NCBI GenBank assembly: GCA_027451525.1
Contig: DAIDJF010000015.1
Span: forward strand, 1-64,000
Reading direction: 5' to 3'
Origin: Ktedonobacterales bacterium
Lineage (GTDB): Bacteria > Chloroflexota > Ktedonobacteria > Ktedonobacterales > Ktedonobacteraceae
Length of the DNA stretch: 64,000 bases
The position numbers were made by a program, and so were the translations under genes. Of this stretch, positions 36,561 through 47,156 are shown in pieces; within the stretch, counting starts at the first letter, position 1, and each line of letters starts with the position of its first letter. The notes beneath the pieces were generated by a model, which was not told the origin of the DNA, searched no databases, and was given only the letters and a program-made list of their open reading frames with translations.

Positions 36561-39500
36561 ATGGCATTAACAGCAAAAAGAGTGCAGATAGAGCGTTCTG
36601 CCTCTATTCTTTCTATTGCCACGCTGGCACTATGGCGTTTACGACAAACCTGGTTTTTACTTTGTATCACCACGTTGGGTATGATCGCGGCGGTCGTCAT
36701 CATTGGTGCGATTCCATTGTTTACCAGCGTGATAACGACGGCAGGTTTGCGCAACGTACTGAATGCGACTCCTGAAAATGCGGATATCGCGGTCAATGCG
36801 AGTACACTTGGCATCTCTGCCCCGATTATGCAGTCTGTTCACACGCAGATGAATGGTACAATGCGGCAAAATCTAGGGTCTCTTGTCCAAGAGACCCAGT
36901 TTGCACTCGTCACATCAACCTTTGCACTTGCGAAGCCACCACAAGCGCAGACAGTATTATTTACTGAAGGCGTGGATATGGCGCAAGCGAAGACGCATCT
37001 GAACATCATTCAGGGGCGTAGCGCGAGTCTTGCCAGCCAAGCAGGGAATGTGATCGAGGTAATGTTGACACCGGAGACAGCGCAAGCCTTACATGTCGCT
37101 GTTGGCTCGACGTTTCAACTACAATTCAGCTATTTGTTACAGCGTTCTGCATTTCGGGATGCCAATCCGTTGCCTGCTCATACTTCGCAGGTGACTGCGT
37201 ATGTGGCGGGCCTGTTTCAGATCAATGCTGCCAATAGTGTTTACTGGCACGGTAATGATTTCCAGCCGACAAAATTCGCAACCGAAACCGCGACGATTTA
37301 TAACTATAGCCTGCTTGTTTCCAATAATGCACTATTTACATTGTTTGATGATATCAGCACGGCTGCCCATACTGATGCGATCTATACGCCTACAGAAGGT
37401 GGTTATACATTCGTCTGGTATTATCATCTGGAGACGCAACGTATTTTCAGCAGTGATCTGGATGCACTCATCGCACATATCAACAGTTTGCAACTGGTCT
37501 ACCTCAATTTGTATGGCAATATTCCCGATCCTGGCTATCCCTATCTGCAACGTGCGCAGGCGCTCAGTCCGCTGTTTGGAACGGCTGAGGCCCCAGGATT
37601 GCTGGATAATTTTCAGAGTCGTGTGCAAGTGGCGCGCATTCCTGTGCTGATCGTCGGTTTGCAGATACTGGCACTGATACTTTTTTTCGTCAATCTGATT
37701 ACGGGCGTGCTGGTCGAGCGGCAGGCTGAAACCATCGCGTTATTGCGCAGTCGAGGGGCAAGCAGCGGACAAATCTTTGGTGCCTTGCTGACACAAAGTA
37801 TTGTCGCGGGCGTAGTGGCTTTTGGGTCAGGTATTCCCCTGGCGGTGCTGGTTGCATTCGCTCTGGCGCAGCGTATCTTGCCTGCTGCAGAACAGGATGC
37901 GCTGAATGTAATTACTCTTAATTCGTTAGCAGCGGCTCAGCAAGTGATCTGGTATGCCGTTGCTGTCGTGCTGGTGACGCTGCTCACTATGAGTCTGACA
38001 CTGTTGGCAGCCGCACGCACGGATGTGTTGGCTGTACGGCGCGAGAATACGCGCACAGGCAAGCGACCTTTCTGGCAGCGTTTGAATCTTGACCTGATAG
38101 CGGGAGTGGTTGCACTTGTCGGCTATGGAATTTCATTGTATCTGACGAATATCAGTGGTATTTTGCAGAGCGATGCGCAGACGCTAGTGATCACGCCGTT
38201 GTCGATCATCGCGCCTTTTTTCTTGATTATCGGTTGTATGCTGCTATTTCTGCGCGTTTTTCCTTTTCTGTTGCGCATTGGAGCATATTTTGCGGCGCGT
38301 GGACGTGGTGCGGTTTCGCTGCTGGCTATGACTTCGATTGCGCGTGCGCCACGGCAATCTATGCGCATGACCATGTTACTTGCGCTTGCAATCGCCTTTG
38401 CATTGTTTACGCTGGTATTTCGAGCGACCGAAAGTCAACATATTCAAGACGTGAGTACCTACCTGGCAGGTGCTGATTTTAGCGGAAGTCTCTCCTCGGT
38501 GAGTTCTTCACTGAGTCCCGCGCAAGCACAAAGCCAGTATCAGCATATTGGAGGCGTTATCTCCGCCAGTGTTGGCTATGCCTCATCTGGTGTGGGAGGC
38601 ATAGCCAATATGTCAATGCAGATCCGCGCGGTCGATGTCTCCAATTTTGCACGCACCGTTATCTGGTCCTCGGCATCTGATCAGCAAGCAGGAACGCAAC
38701 TCTTACAGCAACTAGCGACGGAGCGTTCGCAAGCTATTTCGAGTAATATTATTCCGGTAATTGTAGACGCGAATGTAATCAATGTCTTGCAGTTGCATGT
38801 TGGTTCTGTTTTTCCGTTGAAAGATAATAGCTCCACTGGTCCTAATCTACGCTGTGTCATTATTGGCGTTGTGCAGCATCTGCCGACGGTAAATGATCGC
38901 GTCACGTTAGCGAATGGCGCAGAGGTAGGCGGGGTTTTGCTGGATTATCAAAGCTATGCAAGCGTGTATGCGCAACAGGCAAAACAGCAACAGTTATCTG
39001 GGACTACACCACCGCTGATAAATTGGGTCTGGTTGCATACGAAAAGCGATGCCGTCTCTTTGGCGAATGTGCGTCTCGCGTTGACACGCACGATGCCTTT
39101 GACGCAGTTGATTGATCGGCGTGCGTTGCTCGATGCGCTGAATAATGATCCGCTGTACGTGGTAATTGGTGGCATATTGGGGGTTGGGACAGTAACCGCG
39201 CTCTTACTGGTGCTGGTTGGTGATTTGCTTGCCTCCTGGCTAAACGTGCGCACACGCCTGACCAATTTCGCCGTCCTACGCGCGCTTGGCACGACACCGC
39301 GCCAGATAACAAGTGTGTTACTGTGGGAGCAGGTTGTCGTTTATACAACGGGATTATTGCTTGGTGTGGCCTTCGGCATTACGTTCGCGCTGACTGTTGT
39401 GCCTTCGCTAACGATCACTGATTTGAACACGCAGATCAACGGTGGCGTATTCTACAGTTTACAAAATACCTTTCCGGTGCAAATTGTGCTTCCTTCAACG

Positions 39501-39614
39501 TTATTCTTTGCGTTGCTCGCGCTTGTCGGGCTTTTTGTCCTCGTGCTGGTCATGATGGTGCGTATTGTATCGCGTCCACTGCTCGCGCAGGCTTTGCGCC
39601 TGAACGAGGATTAA
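36561..39614 (+). CDS. Large FtsX-like ABC transporter permease
   Basis: 1017 aa; N-terminal TM, duplicated FtsX-type blocks ('ERQAETIALLRSRGASSGQIFGALLTQS' and 'TNFAVLRALGTTPRQITSVLLWEQ'), C-terminal LRLNED. Confidence 0.88.
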   Translation: MALTAKRVQIERSASILSIATLALWRLRQTWFLLCITTLGMIAAVVIIGAIPLFTSVITTAGLRNVLNATPENADIAVNASTLGISAPIMQSVHTQMNGTMRQNLGSLVQETQFALVTSTFALAKPPQAQTVLFTEGVDMAQAKTHLNIIQGRSASLASQAGNVIEVMLTPETAQALHVAVGSTFQLQFSYLLQRSAFRDANPLPAHTSQVTAYVAGLFQINAANSVYWHGNDFQPTKFATETATIYNYSLLVSNNALFTLFDDISTAAHTDAIYTPTEGGYTFVWYYHLETQRIFSSDLDALIAHINSLQLVYLNLYGNIPDPGYPYLQRAQALSPLFGTAEAPGLLDNFQSRVQVARIPVLIVGLQILALILFFVNLITGVLVERQAETIALLRSRGASSGQIFGALLTQSIVAGVVAFGSGIPLAVLVAFALAQRILPAAEQDALNVITLNSLAAAQQVIWYAVAVVLVTLLTMSLTLLAAARTDVLAVRRENTRTGKRPFWQRLNLDLIAGVVALVGYGISLYLTNISGILQSDAQTLVITPLSIIAPFFLIIGCMLLFLRVFPFLLRIGAYFAARGRGAVSLLAMTSIARAPRQSMRMTMLLALAIAFALFTLVFRATESQHIQDVSTYLAGADFSGSLSSVSSSLSPAQAQSQYQHIGGVISASVGYASSGVGGIANMSMQIRAVDVSNFARTVIWSSASDQQAGTQLLQQLATERSQAISSNIIPVIVDANVINVLQLHVGSVFPLKDNSSTGPNLRCVIIGVVQHLPTVNDRVTLANGAEVGGVLLDYQSYASVYAQQAKQQQLSGTTPPLINWVWLHTKSDAVSLANVRLALTRTMPLTQLIDRRALLDALNNDPLYVVIGGILGVGTVTALLLVLVGDLLASWLNVRTRLTNFAVLRALGTTPRQITSVLLWEQVVVYTTGLLLGVAFGITFALTVVPSLTITDLNTQINGGVFYSLQNTFPVQIVLPSTLFFALLALVGLFVLVLVMMVRIVSRPLLAQALRLNED

Positions 39615-40057
39615 AGTAACGCTTTTTTAAGGTGTCTTGCTACAGGGGATAAGTCTTGGGTGAAACGTTGTTTCGTGAGGTGCATTCCTTGTTGACATAA
39701 TATCATCTGTGCTGCCACTTTATCATTCGATTTAAAAAGATGCTTAAAAATCGAGGCTTCTTTTTGATGTTTTCTACTTCCTAAAAATTTAAATAGTACT
39801 AATGTCGTGCTCATTAATGTTGACAAAGCTCATCATATGATTTATATTTTTTATGGGTGTCAAGCTTCAATGTCAGCAAAAACCTTAGAAGATTGGTAGG
39901 TTCTACTAAGAGGCATAATAAATTTTATGCTCGTAGCTCCTTGATATCTTGAAAGGTTTATAGACGCTACTAAGAAGTAGTCTTCTCGTCAGTATCACCA
40001 AAATTTTTTGTTGCTGTACCCTGTCAGATTTTTGTATGGGTAAATCGTGTTTATCCA

Positions 40058-40576
40058 GTGAAAGGGGATTCACGTGAAAAAATCACATCACATCACACCA
40101 CACCACACATCTTTAGTGCAGTCTTCATGCTGGTTCTTGCCCTCTCAGTGTCTCTGCAATTTTTGTTCCCTATAGTTGCTCACGCTGCTACAATATCTTC
40201 CCCCGGTAAATTCTGTAATGCTGGCAATCACGGTATTACCAAGTACTTCAGTTGGACTGATAATGGTAAAACTGATCACTACGAAGGTGATATTTTCTAC
40301 CTTATAAATAGTGATTGTACGCAAGTTACTCTACTAAGTGCTTATATTACGTACACATCTACGCCAGGCTTTGTAAGCTGGTGGGATCACAATCAGTATG
40401 CAGGTGGTTGGTGGGGTACTGGCTGTCCAATTGTTTCGCAAACTGGTAATACGAGTTATCTTAACTCGAATGGATGGCAGGCAGGCTATTATTTTCAGGA
40501 ATATCTCTCAGACAACGGCTGCAATATTTGGAGTGAACATACATATTATACGAATCTTGGTCCATTAGTAGATTAG
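40058..40576 (+). CDS. Secreted hypothetical protein with signal peptide (start and frame uncertain)
   Basis: Hydrophobic MLVLALSVSLQFLFPIVAHA signal and aromatic/Cys-containing mature part. See finding on the pentanucleotide repeat. Confidence 0.65.
   Translation: MKGDSREKITSHHTTPHIFSAVFMLVLALSVSLQFLFPIVAHAATISSPGKFCNAGNHGITKYFSWTDNGKTDHYEGDIFYLINSDCTQVTLLSAYITYTSTPGFVSWWDHNQYAGGWWGTGCPIVSQTGNTSYLNSNGWQAGYYFQEYLSDNGCNIWSEHTYYTNLGPLVD
40083..40110 (+). repeat. Pentanucleotide tandem repeat (TCACA x3, CCACA x2)
   Basis: tcaca tcaca tcaca ccaca ccaca cat read directly at 40083-40110. Confidence 0.9.
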
Positions 40577-40697
40577 TGGATAATTGGTTCCCTGCAATAG
40601 CTAGTTGGTAGGTGCTGTGTTTAGGAGGCAATAGAGATATACATGGTAGTTATTGCCTCCTGCTTCATTGCATAATTAATATTGAAAGGAAGCTTTG

Positions 40698-41708
40698 ATG
40701 AAACGAGTGTATGGATTTGCTGGACCATTATGTTTCTGTTTTCTAATACTCCTATCTGCATGTGGGCCAGCACCATTCAATACAACTCAAGGGACTACAG
40801 ATCCTTCACCGCCGTACCCGCCTTTCCCTACGCTCTATCATGTGCAAGGGTTATCACAGAGTGATGTTTGGGCTGTTGGGGGGCAGTTTAATATGCAGGG
40901 AACACCTGTTGGGGGCATTATTGTTCACTATGATGGGCAACAATGGACAAGTATTGCAACATCTTCGCCACTGTTCGGTGTTTCTATGCTTTCGGCAAAT
41001 GATGGTTGGGCGGTTGGCTATAATGGGACTATTCTGCACTATAATGGGCAAGTGTGGAATGCTTTTAATTCTCCGACCAGTGCCGTGTTGCGCAGTATTG
41101 CGATGACTTCGGCAAACGATGGCTGGGCAGTTGGCTATGGTGGGACGTTGTTACATTACGATGGACATGCCTGGAAAGCAGAGACCAGTCCGACAACGGA
41201 TGATCTCTACAGTATTGCTATGTCTCCTGACAGTATTACAATGCCTTCCGCAAAAGAGGGATGGGCAGTTGGTGAGGCGGGAACACTGCTTCATTATGCG
41301 AATGGAAGCTGGACAAAAATGTCGGCTCCCTCGGCAAATACGCTTTACGACGTTTCTATGCTCTCGCCGCAGCAGGTGTGGACAGTCGGTCAAAATGGCA
41401 CAGTGATACGGTATGATGGAACATCTTGGATACCTGTTGCCAGTCCTTATAGATCGGATCTTTACGGCGTTTCCCTCTCCTCACCAGATGAGGGTTGGGT
41501 ATCAGAGCAGGATAGCATTATGCATTACACGAAAGGAGCCTTAATTTTACTGGACATTCGCAAGTATCTTGCAATTGGTACGGAAAGTGTCTTTATGCTT
41601 TCAGCGCAGGATGGATGGGCAGTTGGTCAGGATAATGTTGTTAGTGCATACCACAATGGCGTCTGGAAAATCGTCTATGGGACTGCGCCTAAAGTGACCA
41701 CGCCATAA
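40698..41708 (+). CDS. YCF48-like repeat lipoprotein
   Basis: Lipobox 'LILLSAC'; repeated 'DGWAVGxxGTxLHYxGxxW' units. Confidence 0.85.
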   Translation: MKRVYGFAGPLCFCFLILLSACGPAPFNTTQGTTDPSPPYPPFPTLYHVQGLSQSDVWAVGGQFNMQGTPVGGIIVHYDGQQWTSIATSSPLFGVSMLSANDGWAVGYNGTILHYNGQVWNAFNSPTSAVLRSIAMTSANDGWAVGYGGTLLHYDGHAWKAETSPTTDDLYSIAMSPDSITMPSAKEGWAVGEAGTLLHYANGSWTKMSAPSANTLYDVSMLSPQQVWTVGQNGTVIRYDGTSWIPVASPYRSDLYGVSLSSPDEGWVSEQDSIMHYTKGALILLDIRKYLAIGTESVFMLSAQDGWAVGQDNVVSAYHNGVWKIVYGTAPKVTTP

Positions 41709-44641
41709 TGGAACGGGAGATGAGTCGGGTGGTTTCTTCACAAATGGATAAGCCTCGCCTTACCTCACGCATGCTGTCTACGGCGACGACGTTAGCTGGC
41801 GTGTATATTAGCCGTGGCTGGCTGCTATTCTTGTTGACAGGCATAGGAATTATGACGACAGTCATACTCCTATGCACGTTACCTCTTTTCACGACAGTGG
41901 CGACGAGTGCCGATCTGCGCAATATGTTTGGCTCAACAGCAGATGGCTACGATTTTGGCCCGCAAGTCACGATCAACAAACTATCACCTGCTTTTGTACA
42001 GCAGAGCGATCAGATCATTACTCGTACAATTGCTCAATCGAATCTGCCTTACTCTTCCGCATCGCGGCAGTTTTCGATACAAACGCCCGCACTTGCTGTC
42101 TTCAGGACGCCTGTGAATGGACAAGAAGTTGGCAATAGTAATGAGCAAATGGCACTGAATGGCTATGATATGCAGCAAGTGGGGGCGCATATCGTGCTTG
42201 TACAGGGGCAATTGCCACACGCTGAGAGTCAGACGCAGGAAATTCAGATTGCTGTGACGCAAACCGCCGCTGATAATCTTGGTTTGAAGCTGAATTCGCT
42301 TCTCTATGCACATGTGCCATCAAATGTAGGCAGTCTGGTATGGACGCTGCGCGTTGTTGGCATTGTAGCGCCCAGAAGTGCGGAGGATGCGTTTTGGCAT
42401 GAGCAGACATTTCAACCACAATTGCGTGGCGAGACTGTTTTTTATAATGCTCTGGCTGATAATAATGCATTAATAGCTGCCAGCAATGCGGCGCAGTATG
42501 CTGCCGCTGAACCATTTGCGCTTTCCTGGTATTATACGCTGAATCCTTCGGGTATCGATGCGAACAATTTCGATATGCTACAGACGCAAGCGCAAAATAT
42601 GGCAAATCAATTGCGCAATCTGCTGGGTAGTCTGGATGGCGTTCAAAATGTGACACCACAGGGGATGCTCTTTAATTCGTTGTCGCAATATGCAGCGCAC
42701 ATTGACATGGCGGAAGTATCGATAAGCTTTCTGCTGATCCAGATTATTGTGCTGGCCTTGATATTTATTGGTATCATGTCAACTTTACTGGTCGAATATC
42801 AGTCGGATACTATCGCTCTGTTGCAAAGTCGTGGAGCAATGCGGCGGCAAATTTTTCTTTCTTTCTCGCTTCAGAGCCTCTTTTGGGCGATTATAGCACT
42901 GCTCACTGGCCCTTTTATCGCTATTCAATGTGCCAAGTTGATTGCGCAGATGCTACTACCTGTTGCCGATCAAAGCGCACTCAATATCGTGACCAGCAAT
43001 CCGCTGCAAACGATGTTGCATGAAAGCTGGTTTGCGCTGGGAGCGGCATTATGCGCTGGTGGCGTGATGGTGATCACGGTATACCGCTCATCCAGTTTAA
43101 ATATACTCACGCTGCGTAGGGAGACAACGCGTTCACAGCGTCCTCCTCTCTGGCAACGTCTCTATCTCGATGTCGTATTATCTCTACTCGTTATTGTTGG
43201 CTACGTTGAATATAGTGCTGTGCAGCAATCTCTTGGCTCGGCATCGCTGTTGTTACTTGGTCCATTTGCATTTATCGCTCCTCTTTTAATGATCGTCGCG
43301 GTCGTGCTGCTTTTTCTACGCATATTTCCTTTGCTCTTAAAGGGAATGATATCGCTGGTAGCGCGTGGACGGGGCGTAGCGATTCTCGCGCTTATTCAAC
43401 TACAGCGTTCTGCCCGTCTGGCAACATATTTCATCATTATTTTGACGTTAACGCTCTCGTTTACGATCTTTTCATTGATCTTTTCGGCTTCGCAGCAGCA
43501 ACATATGATTGATACTGCCGCTTATCAGGTGGGCGCGGACTTTAGCGGACAGCTTCCATCCTTCGCGCTTGGGCAGTCATATGAAACGTTGGAGCAGATG
43601 TATCAGCATATTCCAGGTGTTGCCGCTGCTTGTGTGGGTTATCGCACGTCGTTAGGACCGCGCTCCGGCGATGTCTTGCCTGTACAAACCTTCGCGGTGA
43701 ATAGCGCGACATTTGCGCAAACGGCGCTCTGGACACAACAGGATTCAACGCAGCCATTGTCAACATTGATGAAGAGCTTGCAACAGTATCGAAGTAGTGG
43801 TATTAAGCAAGATGTCGTGTATGCTCTGGTTGATCAGAGTATGTGGACAGCGTTTCACCTGCATAAAGGTACGCCTTTTACGCTTCCCGCATCAGATATG
43901 GGTAGCACAAATATTCACTTTATTGCGTTGGATGAGGTAAGTCATGTGCCGGGTGCATATGACGCTCTTCCAGATGGTTACGGGATGCTGGTTGACTACC
44001 AGAATTTCGCAACCGTCTATGCAAAAGACATGTCCATAACCCTTGTATCGCCTAACTATATCTGGCTGAAAAGCAATAGCAATAATATTGCCCGCGTTCG
44101 CACTGCTCTCACGCAAGGTTCTTTACAACTTGTCTCTCTGCTTGATCGTCAGGCTGTGCTTTCAACTGCGTATAAAAGCGCGCTTTTCATTGCTATTACA
44201 GGCACATTAGGCGTCAATACGGTTATTGCGCTCTTTCTGGGTATTATCACAACGATGTGCATTATGTGGACGAGCGTTGTGCGCAGGCAACTTGACTTCT
44301 CGGTAAAAATAGCGCTGGGCATGACGAAGCGCCAACTGGCCTATCTACTGCTCTGGGAATTTAGCCTCATCTATATTGTCGCGCTCGTACTTGGAACTGT
44401 GCTTGGCGTGGCGTTATCGCAAATTGTTACGCCGCTGATCATTTTTACAAATGGCAACAATAATAGCTCCGATTTTTTCAGCCAACTTGCTATTCCACCT
44501 GTGCAGATTATTATGCCCATTCAACAGATATCGCTTTTTCTGGGCGTAAGCATTGGGTTTCTGGTCATATTGCTTTGTGTTATAGCGTTGACAATTTCCC
44601 AACGTTCAACAAGCCAGACGTTACGTCTCAACGAAGACTGA
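41708..44641 (+). CDS. Large FtsX-like ABC transporter permease (paralogue of 36561-39614)
   Basis: 977 aa; 'EYQSDTIALLQSRGAMRRQIFLSFSLQ', 'LDFSVKIALGMTKRQLAYLLLWEFS', same C-terminal LRLNED; start overlaps upstream stop (TAATG). Confidence 0.88.
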   Translation: MEREMSRVVSSQMDKPRLTSRMLSTATTLAGVYISRGWLLFLLTGIGIMTTVILLCTLPLFTTVATSADLRNMFGSTADGYDFGPQVTINKLSPAFVQQSDQIITRTIAQSNLPYSSASRQFSIQTPALAVFRTPVNGQEVGNSNEQMALNGYDMQQVGAHIVLVQGQLPHAESQTQEIQIAVTQTAADNLGLKLNSLLYAHVPSNVGSLVWTLRVVGIVAPRSAEDAFWHEQTFQPQLRGETVFYNALADNNALIAASNAAQYAAAEPFALSWYYTLNPSGIDANNFDMLQTQAQNMANQLRNLLGSLDGVQNVTPQGMLFNSLSQYAAHIDMAEVSISFLLIQIIVLALIFIGIMSTLLVEYQSDTIALLQSRGAMRRQIFLSFSLQSLFWAIIALLTGPFIAIQCAKLIAQMLLPVADQSALNIVTSNPLQTMLHESWFALGAALCAGGVMVITVYRSSSLNILTLRRETTRSQRPPLWQRLYLDVVLSLLVIVGYVEYSAVQQSLGSASLLLLGPFAFIAPLLMIVAVVLLFLRIFPLLLKGMISLVARGRGVAILALIQLQRSARLATYFIIILTLTLSFTIFSLIFSASQQQHMIDTAAYQVGADFSGQLPSFALGQSYETLEQMYQHIPGVAAACVGYRTSLGPRSGDVLPVQTFAVNSATFAQTALWTQQDSTQPLSTLMKSLQQYRSSGIKQDVVYALVDQSMWTAFHLHKGTPFTLPASDMGSTNIHFIALDEVSHVPGAYDALPDGYGMLVDYQNFATVYAKDMSITLVSPNYIWLKSNSNNIARVRTALTQGSLQLVSLLDRQAVLSTAYKSALFIAITGTLGVNTVIALFLGIITTMCIMWTSVVRRQLDFSVKIALGMTKRQLAYLLLWEFSLIYIVALVLGTVLGVALSQIVTPLIIFTNGNNNSSDFFSQLAIPPVQIIMPIQQISLFLGVSIGFLVILLCVIALTISQRSTSQTLRLNED

Positions 44642-44774
44642 TAGTAAATGACCAATAGAGATAATTTTAATCAACTAGAGCGCAGGGCATAGTTTCATGT
44701 ATCGCGAGAAAACGATGTGCTACAATATATCTTTATGATAGAGGCATTCAAAGGAAAATGCACAGAGGTGAGTG

Positions 44775-45407
44775 ATGGAGACATATGAGCAGGTGATAGC
44801 ATCGTTACGTTTGTCATATAACGAGAAGATGGCTACACAACGCGACCAGACAGAAAAGGATGTATGGAAGGTTGAGGAACGCCAGCATTTCCTCGCGCTA
44901 CTGCACCAGGAAGGCAAGACAACGCTTTTAGAAGTTGGAGCGGGAACAGGTGTGGATAGCCTATTTTTTCAGAATAACGGGCTTGATGTTATCTGCACTG
45001 ACCTTTCACCAGATATGGTGAACCTGTGCCGCGAGAAGGGCTTGAAGGCGTATGTCATGGATTTTCTGCACATGGATTTCCCGTCTGCTTTGTTTGATGC
45101 AATCTATGCGTTGAATTGTCTGCTGCATGTACCTACGCGAGATTTACCGACCGTGTTGGGCAAATTGAAGGAACTGCTTCGTCCTGGAGGCTTGTTTTTT
45201 CTAGGCGTCTATGGTGGACAGGAAGAGGAGGGACCGCATGAGGGTGATCCGCACGTGCCGCCACGTTTCTTTGTCCATCATACGGATGAATTCATGCAAC
45301 ACACACTTGCCCAATTTTTTGAGATTGTCTCTTTCCGCACGATTCCTGTCTCTAACAGGAAATGGCATTTTCAGGCATTTGTGCTAAGAAAAGCATATCG
45401 TGCGTAA
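44775..45407 (+). CDS. Class I SAM-dependent methyltransferase
   Basis: 'TTLLEVGAGTGVDSLFFQNNGLDVICTDLSPDMVNLCREKG'. Confidence 0.9.
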   Translation: METYEQVIASLRLSYNEKMATQRDQTEKDVWKVEERQHFLALLHQEGKTTLLEVGAGTGVDSLFFQNNGLDVICTDLSPDMVNLCREKGLKAYVMDFLHMDFPSALFDAIYALNCLLHVPTRDLPTVLGKLKELLRPGGLFFLGVYGGQEEEGPHEGDPHVPPRFFVHHTDEFMQHTLAQFFEIVSFRTIPVSNRKWHFQAFVLRKAYRA

Positions 45408-45430
45408 CAATGAAATAAAGGAGCCTGTTA

Positions 45431-47029
45431 ATGACGGTATTGCCTTTGCGCCGCCCTGTAACAGTGGCGCGTCGCGGAATGGTTATTGCGCCACATTATC
45501 TGGCGGCGGAAGCGGGATTGGATATATTGAAGGCTGGTGGTAATGCGATTGATGCCGCAATTGCCACCAGTGCCATGTTGCAGGTGGTTTATCCTTTTGT
45601 GTGTGGCCTGGGTGGCGATGTCTTCATGATGATCTATGAGGCGAAGAGCGGCAAATTATATGGGCTTAATGGGAGCGGGCGGTCGGCGCGTGCCGCGACA
45701 ATCGAGCGTTATCATGATATGGGTCTTACGACCATGCCTGTTTTTGGTATCCACACGGTCACTGTGCCTGGGTGTGTAAGTGGATGGAACGCGGCGTCGC
45801 AACGTTTTGGCCGATTGGGATTAGCGCAGGCACTGGCTCCGGCGATTTCATATGCAGAAGATGGCTTCGCATTGGGACCCGATTTGCACAACGCGCTCAC
45901 GCGAATGAGTACGAGAGAGGATGTGCATCGTTCCTGGCATACGCATTTTCTGCCTGATGGTGTAGTTCCTGCTGTGGGAAGTGTCATACGTTATCCAATG
46001 CTGGCAAACACGTTGCGCACAGTTGCACAGAAAGGCGCAGAGGTATTTTATCAGGGTGAGATCGCAGAACATATGGCCGCATTTTTTGCGCGCGAAGGTG
46101 GACTAATTACGCGTGAAGATCTTGCTGCTCATCAAAGTAACTGGGTAACGCCGCTCGGTGTGTCTTTTGCTGGCCTCAAAATTTATGAACTTCCGCCCAA
46201 TACGCAAGGTGTGACAGCTTTACAGATGCTTGGGATGATAGAGCATCAACGGCTTGGTGATAATGCACTTGCGCCAGCGACGGTTCACCCAGCAGTAGAG
46301 GCCAAAAAACTGGCTTTTGCGGACCGCAAGGCGTATTTGACTGATCCGGCACACATGCGGGTAGAGCCAGAGGTCTTGATTGCACCAGCGTATCTTGCAC
46401 AACGTAGCGCATTAATTGATCCCTTACGTGCTCAACCTTCTGTTGCTCCCGGAGGTTTTACTGGAGATACGGTCTATATGTGCGCTACTGACCAGGAGGG
46501 GAATGTCGTTTCACTCATTCAAAGCAACTATATGGGTTTTGGAAGTGGCGTGGTGGTAGATGGTGCAGGGATTGTGCTGCAAAATCGTGGCGCATACTTC
46601 TCGCTTGATGAAACAGCTGCGAATGCGCTAGCTCCTGCTAAACGTACACTGCATACGCTGATTCCCTCAATGGCTGTGCGCGATGGACGCCCAGCTATTG
46701 TTTTTGGGACAATGGGAGGAGATGGGCAGGCGCAAATTCATTTGCAGGTTTATACGGCCCTCGCACGTTTTGGTATGAACATGCAGGAGGCTGTTGAGAT
46801 GCCGCGCTGGATTCATGGGGCACTGGATGGTCGCGAAATATTACAGGTAGAAGAACGTTTCCCAGAGACCACGCTTGCGGACTTACGGCAGCGTGGACAT
46901 GAGATTCAGGGACAGGGGTTGTGGTCGGCAGGGATGGGTTATGCGCAGGGGATTCTATTTGATGCTGCAAGTGGTTCTATGTTTGGCGGAGCAGACCCGC
47001 GTGCTGAGAGCAATGCAGCCGCCTGGTAG
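45431..47029 (+). CDS. ggt: Gamma-glutamyltransferase family protein
   Basis: 'ARRGMVIAPHYLAAEAGLDILKAGGNAIDAAIATSAMLQVVYPFVCGLGGDVFM'; 'GDTVYMCATDQEGNVVSLIQS'. Confidence 0.92.
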   Translation: MTVLPLRRPVTVARRGMVIAPHYLAAEAGLDILKAGGNAIDAAIATSAMLQVVYPFVCGLGGDVFMMIYEAKSGKLYGLNGSGRSARAATIERYHDMGLTTMPVFGIHTVTVPGCVSGWNAASQRFGRLGLAQALAPAISYAEDGFALGPDLHNALTRMSTREDVHRSWHTHFLPDGVVPAVGSVIRYPMLANTLRTVAQKGAEVFYQGEIAEHMAAFFAREGGLITREDLAAHQSNWVTPLGVSFAGLKIYELPPNTQGVTALQMLGMIEHQRLGDNALAPATVHPAVEAKKLAFADRKAYLTDPAHMRVEPEVLIAPAYLAQRSALIDPLRAQPSVAPGGFTGDTVYMCATDQEGNVVSLIQSNYMGFGSGVVVDGAGIVLQNRGAYFSLDETAANALAPAKRTLHTLIPSMAVRDGRPAIVFGTMGGDGQAQIHLQVYTALARFGMNMQEAVEMPRWIHGALDGREILQVEERFPETTLADLRQRGHEIQGQGLWSAGMGYAQGILFDAASGSMFGGADPRAESNAAAW

Positions 47030-47060
47030 ATTGCGTATAGCATGAGTCGCGACGGTAGGG

Positions 47061-47123
47061 CATACAACAAAAAAGTATCAGCCAGATATGAAAAATGAAA
47101 AGGTTGATACTTTTTGCTGTATG
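47061..47123. terminator. Bidirectional hairpin between convergent genes
   Basis: CATACA-acaA-AAAAAGTATCA ... TGATACTTTTT-gc-TGTATG; U-tracts on both strands. Confidence 0.65.
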
Positions 47124-47156
47124 GTGCCGGTTGTAATGCCGCAGCATCGAAAATTG

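Noticed and set aside
39611-39826. Minus-strand ORF MSTLMSTTLVLFKFLGSRKHQKEASIFKHLFKSNDKVAAQMILCQQ...
   Set aside because: Protein-like composition and AT-rich context hint at a remnant gene, but I recognise no family and see no clear RBS. Not supportable as a feature.
42102-42659. Long antisense ORFs inside real genes (e.g. 42102-42659 -, 35991-36491 -, 27405-27959 -, 11927-12376 +, 58484-58990 +, 15396-15740 -)
   Set aside because: Each lies opposite a confidently assigned CDS, has unusual composition and no recognisable domain or RBS context.
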